Positions 43,527 through 54,722 of a DNA stretch of 64,000 bases are shown piece after piece. Within the stretch, counting starts at the first letter, position 1. Each line of letters starts with the position of its first letter. The position numbers and the translations under genes were made by a program. Origin of the DNA: Daldinia sp. FL1419. Lineage: Eukaryota > Ascomycota > Sordariomycetes > Xylariales > Hypoxylaceae. The notes beneath the pieces are model-generated. The model searched no databases. It saw only the letters and a program-made list of their open reading frames with translations, and was not told the origin of the DNA. The DNA is taken from NCBI GenBank assembly GCA_025201765.1, contig MU623371.1:186001-250000 (forward strand). Direction: 5' to 3'.

Positions 43527-45242
43527 TTAAGCGTATACAAGCTTCGGTGTATCCCGGAATATGACATTGGCAATTAATTCGGGCTGATCCAACAAATCTG
43601 TCAGTACTTTACTCTCCACAGTAACAACCGGGTCCCTTTTCTCTCTGACATATGTATCTAATTGGTCGCCATGTACATGCTGCAACTTTTTGTGCATTGA
43701 ATGCATAGTAGCTGTGCCGTCGTGATGATTAATATATTGCACCTTTCTGGTTGAGTCGAAGAAGCAACTCCACTCAGATTGAGTAGCCATCTCAGTGGTC
43801 ACGGTTAACTTAGGATCGTGTATTGCCGTATATTGCCAGTCGATTGGCAATCCGTTCTCACCCCAATACGCCGAAAAGATAACTGAAATGGAACCACATG
43901 ATATAAGCTGATGCGAGATAGAACAAACGTGTCGTCTCTTCAATTCAATAATGTGAACCTCACCAAAGGGATACGTTTCTAAAATACTTCCATTAGGCGC
44001 TGTTTTCCCCGAGGCAATCATAGGAAGTATTCCCGAAGGATGGCGTGATGAATGTCGCTTCAAGGCTTCAGAAGAGCTTTCGAGGGACTGTGCAGGAAAG
44101 GGTTGAGAGATATCTAGACTCAGAAATAACTCTGTAAGTAATAGAGGTCTTGAGACTGGATATGACTGATGTAGGAAGATTATAGATGATGGGTAGTGTA
44201 CCCTAACATACGTATTATGCCTCACATGCCGGAGGGGTACCCATATTCGAAAACGCCTGCGTAATTTAGTTCCATCTGGAAATTTGGGATGGGATGCTAC
44301 CCGATATAATTCCTTGGTGCAATTTAATCCAACGAGGGCTAAGCCAATTACCACGGTCTTTATGAGCGTGAACTTAACAGATATCCCTAAATTAGTAATG
44401 GAATAAGCACTTTGGTGAATATCATCGCTCCTGACTACTGAGCCACAGAGCCGGAATCCTGAGGGGCAAGGAGCAAGTGCGCTTGCCCAAGAATCATGAT
44501 TATAGTATCGGGAGTCCCATGCAAGAATGCTTTGATCATTTGAGACTTTGATAATCTCTCGCTGTAGTCTGACGAATGATTTCGACCCCTCGCCGTACAG
44601 GAGAGGCATGTTTATATCAAAGATCCCAAGGAGGCAGTATGCAGTATCTTCCGAACGGGTTGTCTCACGATCGGCTGCCCATGACATACGCTGCGCAATG
44701 GAATAACTATAGATCGTTGAACGATCTCTTAAAGCGTCGATATGGATCCTCGTGATACTCGAAATCATGCCTGCCAATTCGCCTCTATCACCGATAACCG
44801 TCCAGTGGTAATCGAAGAAAAGGACCTTGCTCGGCGCAAGTAATTCTTGCAAGGTCCAGCCCCGTGTGAACCAACGACTCTTGGCGAATGTGTCTATTCC
44901 TTCCTGAACATCCCAGAGATACGCATAGCACACAACCGAGTCACGGTACCAAGCGAACATGCTGTTGATAGCCTCGCTGAGTTCGGCAGAGCTACTCTTG
45001 TCGATGCAATTGGTATCGCACCAAAGATATTGCAGACCGTCCTTCTGCGCACGACGACATGCTCCAACGATCTTGGCATAGCCACCTTTACTTTTAATGG
45101 TATCGTCAATCGCAGCACGCTCCCATTCTTTGAACGTCACTTCCGTGTTGCCATTCCATGTATGTGATAGAATAGCATACGGTGGTGTATCCTTCCCGAA
45201 AAACTCTTCGAGTTGAAGGGTGTCGACATTAATTAAACGCAT
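43527..45242 (-). CDS. HET-domain heterokaryon-incompatibility-type protein
   Basis: 571 residues, single exon. The HET domain (about 1-230) is complete: start MRLINVDTLQLEEF, PPYAILSHTWNGNTEVTFKE, GYAKIVGACRRAQKDGLQYL, WCDTNCIDKSSSAELSEAIN, MFAWYRDSVVCYAYLWDV, SRWFTRGWTLQELLAPSKVL and TAYCLLGIFDINMPLLYGEG. HET domains trigger regulated cell death after non-self recognition in Podospora and Neurospora; most fungal copies have unknown partners. The C-terminal 330 residues have no WD40, ankyrin or NACHT module that I can see, so this is the stand-alone type with a variable tail. Asn replaces the common second Cys in the DTCCIDK block (DTNCIDK). A TCTATATACC TATA-like site lies about 145 bp upstream. 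Whether it acts in incompatibility is inference. Confidence 0.93.
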   Translation of the reverse strand: MRLINVDTLQLEEFFGKDTPPYAILSHTWNGNTEVTFKEWERAAIDDTIKSKGGYAKIVGACRRAQKDGLQYLWCDTNCIDKSSSAELSEAINSMFAWYRDSVVCYAYLWDVQEGIDTFAKSRWFTRGWTLQELLAPSKVLFFDYHWTVIGDRGELAGMISSITRIHIDALRDRSTIYSYSIAQRMSWAADRETTRSEDTAYCLLGIFDINMPLLYGEGSKSFVRLQREIIKVSNDQSILAWDSRYYNHDSWASALAPCPSGFRLCGSVVRSDDIHQSAYSITNLGISVKFTLIKTVVIGLALVGLNCTKELYRVASHPKFPDGTKLRRRFRIWVPLRHVRHNTYVRVHYPSSIIFLHQSYPVSRPLLLTELFLSLDISQPFPAQSLESSSEALKRHSSRHPSGILPMIASGKTAPNGSILETYPFGEVHIIELKRRHVCSISHQLISCGSISVIFSAYWGENGLPIDWQYTAIHDPKLTVTTEMATQSEWSCFFDSTRKVQYINHHDGTATMHSMHKKLQHVHGDQLDTYVREKRDPVVTVESKVLTDLLDQPELIANVIFRDTPKLVYA

Positions 45243-45774
45243 GGTGAAGGCTTAAAGTCTGAAGTTATGGCAAGGTAAATGTGCTATGGGTAATGAATCT
45301 TGGTATAATCGAAGCGATTGATGCTGGAATGGAAGAAACCCAAGTAGTTGCGGGAAATGGTGTAAAGTAAGGAGAAAGACGTGGTATATAGACAAGTGCT
45401 CCGTGAGGCTGGGATGATCAATGCAATTCATTACTTAGGTACTTGGCTGAGAACGTGAAAGGGGGGAATATCAGTCATAGTAGACCATCAGTTCTCACAA
45501 GGAATTTGAGAGACTATGTGTCGGAACAATTCTAAACTCATAATAGAACGAAGAGGTTGACTTTAAAGGGGCTTGACCGGGACACCTTGTTGAGAATATG
45601 CCTATGGAAATAATTAAAGTGGGTATACGGACGACATGATTCGGAAAGTCATTCAATATTCATACCCGACGTCGCCGCTAACTAATTGTGACTTATCAAC
45701 TCTACCTGAAACTTTTCTCTAGACCTGTCGAAAAGTAACATCTTCGTTAAACATTATAGGTCAACATGGGCCTC
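45243..45774. other. Spacer between AP-1 mu 3' end and HET promoter
   Basis: Tandem minus-strand spacer; contains the HET promoter (TATA-like about 45385-45394 on the minus strand). Nothing else seen. Confidence 0.5.
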
Positions 45775-47279
45775 TTATACAGCATCCGGCAACCGCACAG
45801 CGATGTCCCCTGATTGAGTAATATATCTGACCCAAGGCAATGACGGGTATAGCAGCTGGATACGATTAATACGCGTGTGGCTGGATAAGTAAAGGGGTGA
45901 CATACCTTGGGTTCTGTAATCTTCAAGTATCGCACCTGAATACCGCTAGTTGTGAAATAGGGAATCTCAAACTTGACCTGGATAGGTCTCTTGGCGCCTT
46001 TCCCTGCACTGACACCTCCCATACTACCACCAAAACCACCAGTCATTCCTCCTCCGTGCTCGTCGTCACCTCTCACACTAGGCAGTCCTAGCTCAGCTCT
46101 CATGAGAAACTCCTTGCCACCGCCGAACTGCTTAATCTTCCATACGATGGCGCTCTGTTCGGGGGCATAATGAACACTACCAATGTTCGTTCGGAACCGA
46201 GGCGAGTCGGCGTCATCAGGCACCGGAACGATAATTTCGACGTTGTTAGCTGTGCTCCTCCTCTTAAATTGCGCCTTTGCTTTTAGCATGTACTCAATTC
46301 GGGAACCTGAATGACTCTCGACCACGCATTCAACCCAGATCAGGGGCTTAACCTGGGTGTTTAATCGATAGCTCATAAGTTCGAACTCGCCATCCGGTGG
46401 GATGAAAGAGATCGTTCGGTCATTCTCGAAACGCGACAACCGAACACACTGGTGGAACTTGACATCTTCCATCTCGATAGCCTTGCCTCGCGTTGTCCTT
46501 CCGGTTGTTTCGAACATGACCTTGTCGTTTAAGCCAAGCCGCAACTCTGGCATTCCGGATAGATAACACTTCATTTTAATCGCACCGAGAATTTCCGACC
46601 TTAATACGTTTCCATTCGACGATACTAGTAGGTTCAGGCTTTCGACAACATCCAAAAACACCTCGTTCTTTCTGTATCTTATGCCTTCGGACCGCCACGA
46701 CACGGCATTAGTGACTGCAATAGGTGGCCGGGCTTGTACTTCTAGCTTGTGCGATTCCTGGGTGATGTATTCTTGCAGGATCTTGGACTCTGTCGTTTGG
46801 GGATAGCCAAAGTCCATCATCTCGTCTAGTAACTCGTATATGATGACAAAGTTGTCGCGGATCGATTCCTCTTCTAGCGCTTTAAAGTACTCGGTGAAGA
46901 CTTCAACGACCTTATGTAGGAAGAGTAGGATCTCGGCGGCGTTCGTATTTCGCTTCGTCAAGGCAAGGAGGTAAAGGTTGTTATGTCGGATATACAAGTA
47001 CTGCCAGGAATCAGCATCGGAGATTTAGATACGAGGTTCAATATACGCACGTTGATGCCTTCGTGGGAAAAGCAGGGTGGTACGGCAGAGGACTCTTCTT
47101 CGGCTTCGCTTAGGAGTATGGGGAATTTCTCGACAGCCGACATGGGAATATCACCTCGATAGTTTCGGGCAAGTAGGGTCTATGTACTACGTGTCAGCGA
47201 GTCTACGGAACTACTAACCACGAAGCTGCTCTAATCGCACCTTGCCCTTGAGATCGAGAAAGAATACAGCTGATGCCAT
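45775..47279 (-). CDS. APM1: AP-1 clathrin adaptor complex mu subunit
   Basis: Medium chain of the AP-1 adaptor; binds YxxPhi cargo signals at the trans-Golgi/endosomes. Four exons, 47279-47241, 47179-47051, 47000-45906 and 45855-45775, all junctions phase 0, give 447 residues. Exon 1 is MASAVFFLDLKGK; exon 2 TLLARNYRGDIPMSAVEKFP onwards; exon 3 carries YLYIRHNNLYLLALTKRN, the longin-like N-domain, and the mu homology domain (EGIRYRKNEVFLDVVESLNL, GNVLRSEILGAIKMKCYLSG, MPELRLGLNDKVMFE). The short last exon gives the expected tail LLYPSLPWVRYITQSGDIAV-RLPDAV; reading through its donor would instead give an unrelated tail. A Gly-rich insert (GGGMTGGFGGSMGGVSAGKG) in the mu homology domain is typical of filamentous fungi. 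Introns are 61, 50 and 50 nt. Confidence 0.95.
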
Positions 47280-48635
47280 GATGTCGGTCTGGAGCTTGAT
47301 TCAGGGGCGCGAATAGAAAAGGATGTCAATTGGCACTCAGGCCAGACAGCAAGCCTCAGAAATTCTCAGTCATTCAACGAACAGATTACGCGTAGTTTTC
47401 TAATGCGCACGTAGAAGTCATAAAACTAATAAAGCTCTTGGCCGAGTAAAAAGGATGACTTATTTTTGGTAGGTCGCATGCCACGAGCAATTCGTAGAGA
47501 CGGCTTTGAGAGACCCCACGTTGCTTCAAGTTGCCGTTCCCGACTTTGGAAAGCCAAGGGACCTTCATCCCTTATCAAGCCACACGTACCTAATGGAAGA
47601 TAACATGCACCAGCCTCACCTCGAAAGCTTAAAAGCCTTAAGCAATTGCTGCACCTAAAATTGCGGGCCTATATCAAAGTCATGTGACAAAGCGGATACC
47701 GGATAGGACCCACCCCCAATTTTCTTTCACGATATCTTTTTCCGATCAAATTTTCTCTCGTCTTCTCTTTCTTCCTTTCTTCTTCAACGCGTCCATTAGA
47801 CAGTGCAGCTCATTATTATTTACCACACAATTGGTACCGGCATTCTGTTGGTTCCCTACCGTGTCGTCGTTGATGTAGCATGCGATTTCGAGGCGCGGAG
47901 AAGGATTCAATTTTGATATGGTGCCATAAGAGCTGCCCGAGTATTATCTGCCGTATTGGCAACATACTGTTGCTTGGGCAGCGTCAGAGGGACCGAACAT
48001 TTTCATTTCATTTAACTGTTCTAATCGTCGTGATGATTGGTATTTAAATTTGAGAATGCGCATTATTACACGCGCGGCTAGACTGATACACATGTAGAAA
48101 TCTCAGTCTCGCGGAATCCAAGGTTGTCATCCGTCTGACATGCATATGGGGCACAATTTTTGCAGCCGAGGTTTAGCAATAATGAGCGAGACATTTCAGC
48201 AAAATGTTTCATGATCGTTATGCTTAATTACGACCGATTAGGAATTATTTTGTGTGCTAAGAATTACGGAGTCGTGAGCGCAGAAAAGCAGTCCTAGATG
48301 GTTTCAGTTTCGTGACGTTCGTGTTGTGAAAATTCGAGTCGAATCTGTTAATCGTTTAACCTAACTAACCTTAGTCAATTTCGCTCCGGGTTTCGTTCCA
48401 ATTTTATCATATCTGCGTCCATCCTTCCTCTAGCTATACGCCATACCATCTAAAGTTTTCAGTTCTAGAAGCGTTGGGACTGGACTTGAACCCAACTTAA
48501 TCCCACTTAGTCGGCGACTAATATCGTCAGTTCGCTCACGCGGTCTGCAGCTGGGACCGAGGGTGCTTCAGTGACGTTGGGATCTACAAGCAGCCCCAAG
48601 TGGAACTCGTGACTACGTAACAAGCCTATCCCTTG

Positions 48636-48675
48636 CTACGACTACGACTACGGCTACGGCTACAGGTACGGCTAT
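48636..48675. repeat. 6-bp tandem repeat (CTACGA/CTACGG)
   Basis: About six units of CTACGA, CTACGG and close variants. Confidence 0.85.
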
Positions 48676-49413
48676 TGAACCGTGAGCTACAGCCACATCA
48701 GAGCGAGCTGGGAGAATCATGTCGGATGAATCTCACGGAGACACATGTTAGGAAAGGATGTGTAAATAGCCAGGGAGAAAATTTGGTTGAAAGGATCTAA
48801 AAGATGAGAAATCATTTGTTCGTTCGGTGCCGGTCTTCCACAGGGCGTCGTGTCTCAGACCCCAAGGGGGGATGGAGCGAAAGAGTAATTATCATATGCT
48901 TTTGTCTTTTTCTCCCTCTCACAGTGCCAACAGTGACGGATCAGCCTCCACGCTTAGCGGCCAAGGAGGATATTAGTTGCATGTGATCACTTGGACATAA
49001 TTAACCCATACAACTTGGGCTGGTTGACACGTGCTTGTACCTTGTCTCTTCTTGTAGTCGTTCTCGTCGCTGCTATCGGTAAACGTCTTGCCAGCGCGCG
49101 ATGATCCTTTTGCTTTTCCGGTTCGCATCATGTATAAGCATATGATCGCGTCGAGCGTCGGGTTCATTATTAATCATTTTGCTTTTGATTAGCTCTCTTA
49201 AGCTTACGATATGTAGTATCGGTAGTGATGAGCCGATGAATCGATAAATCGATAAAATCTCACCGGCACATGTTAAACGCGGCCGGGTTTACCCACGGAC
49301 ATATCTGCTAGTACCATAATCTCTTTTCGTATTCCGCCGACGAATTGTTCTAGACGACCGGTGTAAGAATAGGTTGTATACGGCGGAACGGTTTCCACCT
49401 CGATCGGGTAACT

Positions 49414-49490
49414 GGCTCGTGTGGTGTAGTGGTTAGAATATCGTAAGGTAAGGCTTTCACAAGCCGATCGGGTCAATACCGTGTGAAGAT
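49414..49490 (+). pseudogene. Degenerate tRNA-Glu(UUC)-like relic
   Basis: The internal promoter A-box region GTGGTGTAGTGGTTAGAATA matches fungal tRNA-Glu closely, an anticodon loop CTTTCAC (anticodon TTC) with 3' stem AAGCC is present, and a damaged B box reads GGGTCAATACC. The 5' anticodon stem is disrupted and the acceptor ends do not pair, so an active gene is unlikely. It could also be the head of a tRNA-derived SINE. Confidence 0.4.
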
Positions 49491-50581
49491 ACTGTATAGA
49501 TATATCCGTGCTATCTTTGGGGAAGCTCGAGTGTGGATCTATTCCACGATCAAGCCAATCAAGACTAAGGCCGAGCTAGGATTGGCGAATCAAAAATTAT
49601 AGCTTTCTGAAGATACTCCACTTAGACCCTGCCACTTACCGCGTGCTTTGCCTCTTCCCCTGCGGAACGAGGTAGCAGTGGTCGATGGCCGCCTGACCGG
49701 TCGAAAATACCACTGAAAGGGCCTCTCGCTTGGGCAATTGCAGAATCTCTGATAGGAGGTTTTTAGCAGACTTGGGAACGATTTCATTTGCATTGTACCA
49801 GACCTCAGCACCTATACTTTAGCGTTCTTCCGCCCCCAAAAGGTACTTACCAACTAGTTAAGGTAATTACCAAGTACCAAATGCGCAAAACCTTTCCCGC
49901 CAATTCCCACTCCCACCCTATTCCCACCTTTTCTCTTCGTCCCTTCGCAATCCAGGTTCACCGCGGTCCACCAAGGTCCACTACGAGCACCTGCATATTG
50001 GATGGCCCGGGGACCCCATAACGACTTTCTGGCAGTCCACGGCCCATGTCTTTCTCTTTTGAGGCCTTGTCTTTGACTGACATCGTTACTTGCACTCTAG
50101 CACTTGGATCCTTCTCAACATCTCTCACACCGAAATCTGATCAGGCCTGACCTTTATACGACTTGACTTTTAACTTGTACTTACTATTATTATCATTACC
50201 GAGATATTCGTAAACTTCTTCTCTCCCTATTCACTTTTCTCTATTACTTGTCTCTATTATACGCAGTACCTTTCTTTCTTTTATCGTGTATTTTTATTAT
50301 TTTTCATATGAATAATCAGGTAATTTGATTTGACAAGTCCATTCCATCTTCCGACATCCCACCCGTCTCTCTCAACGAAATCGGCCGTCTTTTTCTGTAC
50401 AGTACTATATCACCTTTCGCTATTGATGCGCACCCAATATACGTGATACCAAATATCTTCGAATCAAATCTTTTCGCCAATGCGCAAATGATCGCCGAGT
50501 GTTTCCTTGCCCCGCGACCTATCGCCAGTTAAGAGTGTCTTCTTGATAGAAGCGCTTTCGGCTGTTGGAACAAAAAAGACG

Positions 50582-52536
50582 ATGGAGCAGCAGAATCACA
50601 CGTCTTTACCTCCGCCTTCGACTCGCGATCAAAAGCATGGTTTACAACATTCAGCACCACAGCATACATCGCCGCCGTTAGATTCTACAGCCGGATTATT
50701 CGGTCAATTTGACCGCACCTTTAAACTTCCACTATATCCTCCGCCGTCCTACGCGCAATCCCATGACCCTGTGGGCTTAAGGTTTCCCGACCCCCCAAAG
50801 ACCGAACTTGCTCCCATCAAGTCGATAAGTCCGTCGAACAGCGACGGGAAGGAACCTAACAATCATCTCCCATCTCTGTCTACCTTGACAGCTCCATCCG
50901 CTCCTTTATATACTCCTCCCCAACCTTCAGAACCAGCGTATTCCCCTCCAGCGCCGCCCCCTCTTACTCATTGGCCGAGCTTAAATCCCTTAACCGCATA
51001 TTATACCCCAAGTCACGTACAGAATGCCGACTCGCCCATGCGGATGGATGTAGACGCAAGTAGTAGTAGCGGCGTAAGCGCCCCGTCGCCTGATCGCCTC
51101 CAAGATGGAAGAGCCAGCAGCGTTAGTCTAGACGATCCAGATGTAAGGATGGCAGCTGAAGCTCTCGGCGACTTAAAAGCAGGTAAGTTATCAGCCATCA
51201 CTTGTCATATATGATAGTCTCTTATCATATGCGCCTCCTGCATGTTTGATAGTACGACACTAACCATCAGGTAACATCCGTAGATTTTGTGTCCTCTCCG
51301 CCGAATAACCACGCCCCGGTACCTGGCTCGCCACGTTCGCAGACGAACGGTACCCGACCGGAACCGCTCATCTCGTTACTGACCACTTCGCACCCCCTAC
51401 TGGCTACGACCATCGAAGGCGCTACTTCTGCATACGTCAACTCGAAGAACTACTCGCCAAGGTTTAAGTCGAGCGCCGAGTACGTGGAAGGCTATGTGAT
51501 TCCCATCGCCAATACCGTAGGGTCGGTCGGTCGCGTAACCGGCGTGGAAGGTGGTGTTCGGTGGTTTCTAAGCGGGGCAAGAAGACACAAGTCGCAAGGT
51601 TCCGATCTCGAAGCCGCAGACTTGGGTTCTAACAAGCGCCGGAGAGTCGACGGTACCGGCAGCTTTAAGGAACCTACACCGGAACCTACTTCAGGGGCGC
51701 AAACGCCGAGGGCATCTCTTGACAACTCGCGCGACCGCCGGCTCTCGGTTGCAAGCACCGTAGACACATTACCAGCTTACGATGACCTTCGATCTCCACC
51801 GTACGCCGAACAGTTCGCGCCTTCTGAGCCACGCCCAAACAGCGCAGCATGGCAGTCCCGTCTTATCATGTCCACGTCAGGACTAAGCATCGCTATGAGC
51901 GAAGAAAGCTTGCGCAGCCTTAAGTACTGCCTAAGCTGGCTCCGGTGGGCCAACGTGCGCATCGGAAACGTAATCAACTCCTTAAAGTCTACCATGGAGA
52001 AGTACGAAAAGGCCGAATCCAGACAGTCGAATGGCGACCACGCTATGGGTGGTACGTCTTCTGACGAGTATGTCGACAGGAACCAGCTCGCGGCGAAGAT
52101 TGCAGACCTAAGGATGGATGTTCTGAAGACCCTTCAGGACGTCATCAACACGGTTAGCAGGTACGCTGGTGGTGCTCTACCAGAGAATGCGCGGGAGCTC
52201 GTTCGACGCCACCTAACAAGCCTGCCTCAAAGGTTCCGTGTCGCAAGTATGGTCGGTGACGGCCAGCAGCAAGACGGTCGTCGCCCCGAGCTTAACGGGG
52301 AGGCGGGCCGAGAAGCACACGAGAAGGAGACGCGGGAGAGCGCTCAACGGGTGCTGGTTCTCGCCAAGGAGGGACTTGACATGATGTCTCAAGTATCAGG
52401 CGTTTTAGACGGTACCATCGTTAGTGCCGAAGAGTGGTGCGATAGGTTGGGTAGGAGGAAGCGAGAGCAACGGGAAAGTCTGCTCGGGCCGCCTCACGAT
52501 CCGCAGGCGCCTTTGGACGAGGTTAAGATCGGTTAA
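50582..52536 (+). CDS. OPI1: Opi1-type transcription factor (CCG-8 homologue)
   Basis: Opi1 represses phospholipid synthesis genes in yeast by binding phosphatidic acid; the Neurospora homologue is clock-controlled gene ccg-8. Exons 50582-51182 and 51284-52536 (101-nt intron) give 617 residues, joining at GDLKA-DFVSSPP. The first ~200 residues are Pro/Ser-rich and disordered. The Opi1 domain includes VRMAAEALGDL, EPLISLLTTSHPLLATTIEG, SAYVNSKNYSPRFKSSAEYV and ANTVGSVGRVTGVEGGVRWF, then a basic patch NKRRRV. The C-terminal half is helical (MSEESLRSLKYCLSWLRWAN, LAAKIADLRMDVLKTLQDVI) and ends with a helix GLDMMSQVSGVLDG. The start is the first ATG (50582); the frame is open further up but has no ATG. 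The acceptor at 51283 rather than the CAG at 51270 is needed to keep the frame. Confidence 0.92.
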
Positions 52537-53930
52537 ATGAAAAAAACAAAAATAAAAAAAAACCCTTTTTTTATAGTATGACAAAAACGTACGGCGTTCC
52601 ACGGGGAAGACAAAAAATATGATGCACATAAAAAATAGGTGGATTCAAAATAGGTGACGATAAAAACACCGAGGAAGGAAACGAAGAGCCAAGGTCTAAA
52701 TTCGGCTAACAGGTAGCATAGAATTTGGACCTTGGCATTGCCAGACGGGACGACTCACCGCTCTCCTTTCGGGGTTAACGAACTTGGTCCAACTTTGACC
52801 TACAAACACTTTTTCTTGCTGTCGGGAATCTTGCTAGAGATGCAGCTTTATACCCACGTAGCAAATGATCGAGATGCTTCATTCGATAGTTGTCTCGTTC
52901 CTGCTTTTGCTGTCTTCTGCATATCCGTTTCTATTCGGTCGGTTGTACATAAGGACGATTTCTGACTTGGTGATTTTCACGACATTTTTCCTATCACGGA
53001 CTAACGGCATCTGATCTCCAGAGTTCTCGGTTTATGTATTTTCTTCCCTGTAAGGCAAAGGGTTGGGGAATATGTCTAAAATAGTACCCGCACATAGCGT
53101 CATCGCATTGCCGTAGAGACTGAATAGATGACAGTTTACGTTGGCAGTCATACATGATTTTTGGATGCTTCGCGTGATGGATCTGCTCGAGCATATCGTA
53201 TCTGAGGACTATTCGACTATGAATTCGACCCATTTGTCGAGTAGCTAGCCCTTCGTTTAGGTTGTATCAATTTTAAGCATGATGTTTACCTATTACGATA
53301 ACCTCCAGTCCAGCTACCGTGCAATTGTTCTCCCATCCCCGTTCACATCTATCGAGATACAAGCTCAGGTTCCTAAAGATGCACATGAAAAGCGGTACCT
53401 AGTTCTCTAGGAAACTCGTTCGTGACACCATTTCGCCCCATACGGTAGCATCACTAACAACGGCATTGTTATAGATAAGACGTATAGATAAGATGTAAGA
53501 TGTAAGATGTGCGTTAACAATTCCAATGTCAGCCTTGAGAATACAACAGAAGGTTGTACAAGTGTCTTTGGAAACCCGAACCGTATAATTCAAGGCCTTA
53601 GCTAAGTGACCTGTCAAAGACTAAAAATCAAGTTGCCACCAAGGTGCTGTAACCAAGTCATTGTTGTACGTGTCTTGAGTAATTGAGGAACAAAGATATC
53701 GTACCATCGAGGGGCATAATGACTTCTTCCGCTCTATGCCGTAAGTGTGTACTTTAAGACCATGCTGGCATGGGAAGACACTAGCTGAATATCGTTTGTC
53801 TTGCTTAATCAAGCAGTCACTCGACTTTACTTTGAGACCATTTTGTTTACGTCACTTCGCGATCTACAATCGTGCTGTTCGCAGCCGTCTTCCAGATATT
53901 AGTACCCTTTGGTTTGAACAGATTTGGACA
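52537..53930. other. Intergenic spacer downstream of OPI1
   Basis: OPI1 3' flank with A-rich runs (52537-52562), then sequence with no recognisable domain. A small GATAAGATGTAAGATGTAA repeat lies at about 53487-53506. Confidence 0.5.
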
Positions 53931-54431
53931 ATGAATACCTTTAGGTCATCATGCCCATGTATAATCAGCGGAGCAAGGTCCAAGGGCCTGGTGCATAGGT
54001 TCCTGTCGCTCCGAAAACCAACTAGGACGCCGACTCGCTCTGGAAGATGTTCAAACTGCGGAACAGCGCGGCAACGTGAAGGTCAAGTATTGGAAACCAC
54101 TCCGGAAGAAATCGAACCGCTCCAGCAAAGGACTAATCCCCAGAGAGACGTGAGAGGATTTGACTCGGATGACGTAGCGTGTCGTTTGTCCGTCATTTTG
54201 ATGGTTGCTCATTGTAACACCAGCTTGGAGCACGACGAAGAGATTGATCTCGCCGAGAGGGTTTATACACAGCTGAAGATGGAGGGAAGCCCGTTAGTCG
54301 ATCGGAGATGGGAAAATAACCCTAGCCGACTCCCCGACTTTGTGTTTCAACACTTTCATAGCGTCGTGAAGGAGCAGCTCGGTAAGTCATACACTCGTCC
54401 CCTTGGCGATCAGGTCCCGAGCTTCTTCTAG
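53931..54431 (+). CDS. Hypothetical protein, unrecognised
   Basis: Up to 166 residues from ATG 53931 (MNTFRSSCPC). I do not recognise it. The N-terminal third is basic and Cys/Ser-rich (RSGRCSNCGTARQREG); the C-terminal half looks more gene-like, acidic and amphipathic (FDSDDVACRLSVILMVAHCN, DEEIDLAERVYTQLKMEG, LPDFVFQHFHSVVKEQLG). A consensus GTAAGT donor at 54382 follows EQLG, so the last 16 codons may be intron and a further exon may exist downstream. No signal peptide or membrane segment. It may equally be a decayed gene. Confidence 0.4.
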   Translation: MNTFRSSCPCIISGARSKGLVHRFLSLRKPTRTPTRSGRCSNCGTARQREGQVLETTPEEIEPLQQRTNPQRDVRGFDSDDVACRLSVILMVAHCNTSLEHDEEIDLAERVYTQLKMEGSPLVDRRWENNPSRLPDFVFQHFHSVVKEQLGKSYTRPLGDQVPSFF

Positions 54432-54722
54432 CTAGGTCATCGTGGAAGTAGGTAGCTTCTCGCTCGGCCAAGATAACGGTATGGATTTTGTGCAAGTATT
54501 ATTTCGTTAGAGCTACTAATGGCAAAACATTAGGTGTTGCCGGTTTTAATAAATTACTTTATTACTTTCGTTAATCCTTGGGTACATATCCCTGGAACTA
54601 TAGCATCTGAATACGTTCAAACTTGAGCATAGTTGAGGTAGCAAGTCAGGGCGATAATCATTCTCGCTTCTAATATTCTAGTTCGTAAATCTACCGTTGG
54701 TCTATGTCAGGACGGTTGCGGC

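Larger units (their letters stand above)
47280..50581. other. 3.3-kb divergent region of APM1 and OPI1
   Basis: No protein gene recognised. It holds a 6-bp tandem repeat (48636-48675), a degenerate tRNA-Glu-like sequence (49414-49490) and a pyrimidine-rich leader (50140-50500) in front of OPI1. Confidence 0.5.

Noticed and set aside
48470..48560. Minus-strand GGGTTCAAGTCC, a perfect-looking tRNA B box
   Set aside because: No A box at the right distance, and the T stem and acceptor stem do not pair; probably chance or a very old tRNA relic.
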